Shown here in pieces: positions 58,700 through 64,000 of a DNA stretch of 64,000 nucleotides (positions are counted from its first letter, which is position 1; each line of letters opens with the position of its first letter). The position numbers were made by a program, and so were the translations under genes. Under the pieces are notes generated by a model. It saw only the letters and a list, made by a program, of their open reading frames with translations. It did no database searches and had not been told where the DNA came from. Source of the stretch: Laccaria trichodermophora (taxonomy: Eukaryota; Basidiomycota; Agaricomycetes; Agaricales; Hydnangiaceae); assembly GCA_018417955.1 (NCBI GenBank), contig JACTVC010000001.1, positions 3,658,001-3,722,000 on the forward strand, given 5' to 3'.

Positions 58700-59510
58700 G
58701 TAAAGAAATACGGCTAGGCAGCCAATGAAACAGGAAAGAAATCCTTCAAGGCAGAAAATGAAACAAGAAAAAAATGTTGCTAGGGAGGCAATGAAATAGG
58801 AAAGAAACATGGCTAGGCAGGAAAAGAAATAGGAAAGAAATATGGCTAGGCAGGAAAAGAAATAGCAAAGAAAGAGCAAAGAAATATTGCTAGGGAAACA
58901 ATGAAATACCAGAAAGAAATGTTGCTAGGCAGGCAATAAAATGGGAAAGAAATAGCAAAGAAACAGCAAAGAAATATCGGAAAGAAATATTGCTAGGCAG
59001 GCAATGAAATGGTAAAGAAATGGCAAAGAAATAGCAAAGAAACAGCAAAGAAATATTGCTAGGGAGGCAATGAAATGGTAAAGAAATGGCAAAGAAATAG
59101 CAAAGAAACAGCAAAGAAATATTGCTAGGCAGCCAAAGAAATGGCAAAGAAATATTACTAGGGAAACAATGAAATATCGGAAAGAAATATTGCAAGGCAG
59201 GCAATGAAATGGTAAAGAAATGGCAAAGAAATATTGCTAGGGAAACAATGAAATAGAAAAAAAATATGGCCAGGCAACCAATGAAATGGAAAAGAAATAT
59301 AGCCAGTCAGCCAATGAAATGGGAAAGAAATGGCAAAGAAATATTGCTAGGGAAACAATGAGATATATATGAAATGGTCTGGGCCAAAAATGAAACATGT
59401 TTCATTAGATTTCCCCCATGTTTCTCATTTCATAGACCACAGTGCCATTTACCAAAAAGTTGTGCAGGCACTTGACTGTATTTTATCATAAAAAGTGGTA
59501 GATACTAGTG
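58700..59510. repeat. Right terminal inverted repeat and array of the giant element
   Basis: The inverse of the left end: GCAAAGAAATATTGCTAGG and CAGGCAATGAAATGG units, then about 140 bp of conserved terminus ending GGTAGATACTAGTG at 59510. The number and order of units differ from the left end. Confidence 0.85.
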
Positions 59511-60305
59511 GCCAGCGGTCGCACGATCGCATATGCTTGCATTCAGGTAAGGTTTTGATATCTCTTAACGCCACCTGACGCCCTGCAGACGCGCTTCTTG
59601 CTGAGCAATCTCAATTCGTGGTCCACGGTTGATGGCCACTTCGACCTTCACGCATTTTACGACAACATCGTCGCCCTCTTTGAAACAAATCCGCGTTCGC
59701 GTTGGGTCGTCGAAACACTCAACTGGTGGAATTCGTACGTTTTTCTCACAAATATCATTCATAGATCTAATATTTTTATCAGTCAAGTTTTGTGGCCGAA
59801 AGCTCGAGGTCACAAGAAGGCGAAAACATGCGAAGACCTTACGGAGTCTGAGGATTCGGGTGACGACGATATTTTGGCGAAACATCGTGCCGAGGTAATA
59901 TTTTTATTTGGTCTTTGAGGCTGCTGAGCTTTCCAAATAAGCAGATGCAGTCGTCGACGGACGCTACGCGTGGCCGTACCGCTCAGGTAAACTCCCATAA
60001 CATCATTAACATTGTATTGATAATATTGCAGAGGGATGAATCCCACCGAAGCAATGGCTCCCAACGCTCCACATCCCGACCTTCTCGTCGTGATGACCCA
60101 CCTCATGACCAAAGTCATAATCCCAGTCCTCCCTGCCCTCCACGCCATCGCAGTCCCAGTCCTCCCCGCCCTCCACGCCCTCCACGCCATCGCAGTCCCA
60201 GTCTTCCACGTCCTCCACACCATCGCGGTCAAAGTCGCCTTGGCTACACGCAAGACGGTCCTCGTGGCCGCAGCCATCAACGCAACTCCTCCCACGCCTC
60301 CCACG
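59511..60305 (+). pseudogene. DUF6698-like gene, 3' exons
   Basis: The right copy of the target duplication (59511-59518) is followed by exon end IAYACIQ, intron 59547-59588, DGHFDLHAFYDNIVALFE, intron 59735-59782, and QVLWPKARGHKKAKTCEDL with an acidic stretch. Introns 59895-59944 and 59987-60031 follow, then an Arg/Ser/Pro/His-rich tail built of PPRHRSPS and PPHHRGQS units. Element C interrupts the tail at 60306, so the stop codon is not in the window. Confidence 0.8.
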
Positions 60306-63300
60306 CACTAGTAGCTGCAATGTATTTAAAATACATAAGGCAAATGCCTGCACAGATATTTAATTGTAGCCAAGGAAATCTATGATATGAAATGGTTTGG
60401 CAAATATATGAAATCTATTTCTTTCTCTGCCAGCCCTATATTTCTTTCCCTACCTAGGCCGATGTTTTATCTATTTCTTTCCCCCATTCACTCATTTCTT
60501 TGGTTGCCTAGGCTGATGTTTTAGCCATTTCTTTCCTTCCCAGCCCTGTATTTCTTTGCTTGCCTAGGCTGATGTTTTATCTATTTCTTTGGCTGCCTAG
60601 GCCGATGTTTTAGATATTTCTTTCCCTCCCAGCCCTATATTTCTTTGGTTGCCTAAGGCTATGTTTTGGATATTTCTTTGGTTGCCTAGGCCAATGTTTT
60701 AGCTATTTCTTTCCCTCCCAGCCCTATATTTCTTTGGTTGCCTAGGGTGATGTTTTAGATATTTCTTTGGTTGCCTAGGCCAATGTTTTAGATATTTCTT
60801 TCTCTCCCAGCTCTATATTTCTTTGCTTGCCTAGGCTGATGTTTTAGATATTTCTTTGGCTGCCTAGGCCGATGTTTTAGCTATTTCTTTGGTTGCCTAG
60901 GCCTACATTTTAGCTATTTCTTTCCCTCCCAGCCCTACATTTCTTTGCTTGCCTAGGCCTATGTTTTATCAATTTCTTTCCTCCCATTCACCTATTTCTT
61001 TCCCTCCCAGCCACATATTTCTTTGCTTGCCTAGGCCGATGTTTTAGCCATTTCTTTCTTTCCCAGGCTGCATTTCCAAATATAGTAATGCACAGTTTTT
61101 AAACTGGGAAATGGAAATAAAATGGCAGAAAATTCTGGGCCAAAAATGGGGAGGTGCTCACTGTTGTTGATGACATGGAGCATTGGTCTAGAGTGGTCTT
61201 CCAAATTTGTAAAACTACCCAGAAATACCCAGAAAAAATATACAGATGGTGGCTAGGATATCAGGCACTGCTTTCAGGGTCCACCATATATATCCAAAAT
61301 AAGAAAATATCCTCAGGGATGCCAAAAGTGGAAGAAACCAATGATACATATACTGGCTGATCAGGAGGGTGGTCACATGACCAATTTCCACAAGTGGTCA
61401 AAACAAAAAAAGTTGTAGCCCTGCACTGTAGTTTTCCAAATCTGTTTGAATCATGTCCTAGAGTGCTCCTGTTGTGCAGATATGTTGATAAAGATCTTTC
61501 TGATCACTGGCTTTTTCAACCTTTTGCACTTTTCTCCATCCATGAAAACAATATGATTTCAACACATTCAGAAAGCTAAGAGGAGGGCTACAATGATTGT
61601 GTCATGGGAAATTTCACCCAAAAGGAAGGTGCATCCCTTTTAAAAAAACAGGAAATTGACAATGACAGACTAAAAAAGACTCCAGATAGACTACAAAAAT
61701 CAGTCATGGACTCCAATATCTACTAACACACAACCACAGACTACAAAAAGTTGGATATTGACTACAAAGTTTACCAATAAACTACAAAAGACTACAAAGA
61801 TTGGACATAGATCACATAGAAAAGCTTACATCAAGTCTCAGCTTGGACAGCTAGTTTGGCCAAGTCTAAGCATGTATGTATTTGATAAAGACATTATACT
61901 GAAGATGGACTTGAACCAGACAGAGATGGTAGAGAAGACACTGGGTTGGTCATCTTCTGATATGCTACTTGGATGTCTGACATAGACATGGATCTTGCTG
62001 CTGGATATGGCCTTGGATAGATTGCTTAACATCCATGGCATTGAACTTGAAGCAGATGCTGATGTGGTCATGAACATCCCCACTGTTAGTTTTACAACTT
62101 TGTCACTGTCTGGCTCTGGCATAGAACTTGCATCTCTGACACTGAGATGGTTGTTGTTGGTGGATATGGACTTGTCCAGATTGCTTTACATACTTTGCTT
62201 TGCTGATATGTTGATTGGGCACTTTATCATTCATATCTTGGTTGGATGTATAGGTGGAAGAGCTGAAGATGGATGTGGTGATTGAAGTCATCACTGGATG
62301 GAATAACAAGTTCAAGCCTGGGTCTGAAGCATGTCTGGGATGCCTTGATAGATTGGGTAGTGATTGCTCATCTTGGTCTTTGACTATATGAACTTGGTCA
62401 GAAGGTGGAGGAGCACCAGAACCATGGACATGTCACTATACTTAAAGTTGCATGATGGTCAGACTTCATGTCACCACCCTAAGTTGTTGTAAGATCTGCC
62501 TTGTCTTGGAGCTGATGTATAGATAGCTGCAACTATACTTCACAACTTGAAATACTAGCTTGGCCAAAAGCAAACACAGGTACATTTGCTAAAAGATGTT
62601 ATAGTAAAGGTGGACTGTCCCTCTCAGTACAAAGCTTAGCTTGAACAATTGTAGTAGACCTAACTGCTGTAATCAAAGAAGTGGATACTACAAACCTATA
62701 ATCAGCTGTTTGCAGTCTTTGGTTGTCTGTTAGTAGATATTGTAGTCCATAACTGATTTTTGTAGTCTATCTGGAGTCTTTTTAGTCTGTCATTGTCAAT
62801 TTCCTGTTTTTTTACCAATCTTTGTAGTCTTTTGTAGTTTATTGGTAAACTTTGTAGTCAATATCCAACTTTTTGTAGTCTGTGGTTGTGTGTTAGTAGA
62901 TATTGGAGTCCATGACTGATTTTTGTAGTCTATCTGGAGTCTTTTTTAGTCTGTCATTGTCAATTTCCTGTTTTTTTAAAAGGGATGCACCTTCCTTTTG
63001 GGTGAAATTTCCCATGACACAATCATTGTAGCCCTCCTCTTAGCTTTCTGAATGTGTTGAAATCATATTGTTTTCATGGATGGAGAAAAGTGCAAAAGGT
63101 TGAAAAAGCCAGTGATCAGAAAGATCTTTATCAACATATCTGCACAACAGGAGCACTCTAGGACATGATTCAAACAGATTTGGAAAACTACAGTGCAGGG
63201 CTACAACTTTTTTTGTTTTGACCACTTGTGGAAATTGGTCATGTGACCACCCTCCTGATCAGCCAGTATATGTATCATTGGTTTCTTCCACTTTTGGCAT

Positions 63301-64000
63301 CCCTGAGGATATTTTCTTATTTTGGATATATATGGTGGACCCTGAAAGCAGTGCCTGATATCCTAGCCACCATCTGTATATTTTTTCTGGGTATTTCTGG
63401 GTAGTTTTACAAATTTGGAAGACCACTCTAGACCAATGCTCCATGTCATCAACAACAGTGAGCACCTCCCCATTTTTGGCCCAGAATTTTCTGCCATTTT
63501 ATTTCCATTTCCCAGTTTAAAAACTGTGCATTACTATATTTGGAAATGCAGCCTGGGAAAGAAAGAAATGGCTAAAACATCGGCCTAGGCAAGCAAAGAA
63601 ATATGTGGCTGGGAGGGAAAGAAATAGGTGAATGGGAGGAAAGAAATTGATAAAACATAGGCCTAGGCAAGCAAAGAAATGTAGGGCTGGGAGGGAAAGA
63701 AATAGCTAAAATATAGGCCTAGGCAACCAAAGAAATAGCTGAAACATCGGCCTAGGCAGCCAAAGAAATATCTAAAACATCACCCTAGGCAACCAAGGAA
63801 ATATAGGGCTGGGAGGGGAAAAAATGGCTAAAACATCGGCCTAGGCAACCAAAGAAATATCTAAAACATCAGCCTAGGCAAGCAAAGAAATATAGGGCTG
63901 GGAGGGAAAGAAATATCTAAAACATCAGCCTAGGCAATCAAAGAAATAGATAAAACATCAGCCTAGGCAAGCAAAGAAATATAGGGCTGGGAAGGAAAGA
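60306..64000. mobile_element. Element C: third copy of the A/B palindrome, cut by the window end
   Basis: It starts CACTAGTAGCTGCAATG, the complement of the right end of A and B, so it lies in the opposite orientation. It matches A over the visible 3.7 kb, including both arrays and the central TCTTGCTGCTGGATATGGCC region. About 0.4 kb should lie beyond the window. The left flank is CTCCCACG (60298-60305), which predicts the sequence after its right end. Confidence 0.88.

Larger units (their letters stand above)
37052..59510. mobile_element. Giant 22.5-kb KDZ transposon, 8-bp duplication GCCAGCGG
   Basis: It starts AGTGGTAGCTACCACTTTTA and ends in the complement of CACTAGTATCTACCACTTTT. The first 200 bp or so of each end are near-identical inverted copies, and subterminal arrays extend the similarity to about 0.9 kb. 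It is flanked by perfect GCCAGCGG copies at 37044-37051 and 59511-59518, and the host coding frame continues exactly across one copy. Native cargo: KDZ transposase (minus), RNase H1 N-domain-like gene (minus) and a 764-codon gene (plus). Later insertions E2, B and F add about 11.9 kb, so the native element is about 10.6 kb. An 8-bp duplication is what Zisupton/KDZ elements are known to make. Confidence 0.9.
31922..60305 (+). pseudogene. DUF6698-like host gene broken by three KDZ-family insertions
   Basis: Exons that keep one frame: 31922-32016, 32067-32143, then (after element A) 36215-36272, 36320-36437, 36491-36702, 36758-36893, 36948-37051, then (after the giant element) 59519-59546, 59589-59734, 59783-59894, 59945-59986 and 60032-60305. 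They give about 467 codons, a usual length for the family. Landmarks are MSDASNASDNEEERSPLLKS, FLVAAKWIPRSIHPFLNL, YRHIFTSPSSAIGK, IAYACIQ and FDLHAFYDNIVALFE, ending in WWNSQV and an Arg/Ser/Pro-rich tail. I recognise this as the Agaricomycete family I know as DUF6698, function unknown. All introns are 42-55 bp. Element C cuts the 3' end at 60306. The coding sequence has no other lesions, so the insertions look young relative to the gene. Confidence 0.85.

Noticed and set aside
32144..64000. Possibility that the long palindromes are foldback assembly artefacts
   Set aside because: 8-bp flanking repeats and host frames that resume exactly at the borders argue for real insertions at A, B and the giant element. 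Long reads would still be worth checking for C and F.

Overview
The window looks like a repeat-rich stretch of a basidiomycete (mushroom-type, Agaricomycete) nuclear genome. Short introns of about 40-60 bp with GT..AG ends sit inside the genes. The recognisable families (a KDZ transposase with a cysteine cluster, a Plavaka transposase, a Ty3-type retroelement with an Agaricomycete-style Gag, a DUF6698-like protein) are typical of that group. No intact ordinary housekeeping gene was found. Nearly everything is transposon, transposon wreckage or host-like genes broken by transposons.

Layout. 1-4005: a hAT-like MITE and a palindromic-ended element holding composite element E1. 4011-23210: a decayed Ty3-type retrotransposon on the minus strand, with TG..CA LTRs and a 5-bp duplication CATCA. 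It is split by a 9.7-kb foldback element N (9878-19613), which itself contains a 4.2-kb palindrome P1, a composite element E3, a P1 fragment and a TA-flanked MITE P2. 23211-28150: a degenerate LIS1/PAC1-like WD40 pseudogene with an inverted partial duplicate, a hAT-like MITE, a short-motif array and a tRNA-like sequence. 28151-31724: a Plavaka transposase gene (minus) with an internal C-terminal deletion.

31922-60305: one host-like DUF6698-type gene (plus) whose exons are spread over 28 kb, because element A (32144-36206) and a giant 22.5-kb KDZ transposon (37052-59510) sit inside its exons and element C (60306 to beyond the window) interrupts its 3' end. The giant element is bounded by a perfect 8-bp duplication GCCAGCGG, and the host reading frame resumes exactly after it. 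It carries a KDZ transposase gene (minus, 47896-38095), a gene with an RNase H1 N-terminal-like domain (minus) and a 764-codon gene of unknown function (plus, 49865-58550). It has in turn been hit by element B (8-bp duplication GGTACTCG, inside the transposase), composite element E2 (transposase 3' end) and a 6-kb palindrome F (inside an intron of the unknown gene).

How it fits together. A, B, C, N and the giant element share terminal sequence (AGTGGTAGCTAC type). A, B, N and the giant element also show 8-bp duplications, one of them perfect in both the giant and B. I infer one KDZ family in which the giant element is the transposase source and A/B/C, and probably N, are non-autonomous passengers. 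E1, E2 and E3 form a separate composite family that I do not recognise: degenerate self-complementary arrays at the ends, a purine tract, a triplet-rich block, hairpins and, in two copies, a tRNA-like sequence.
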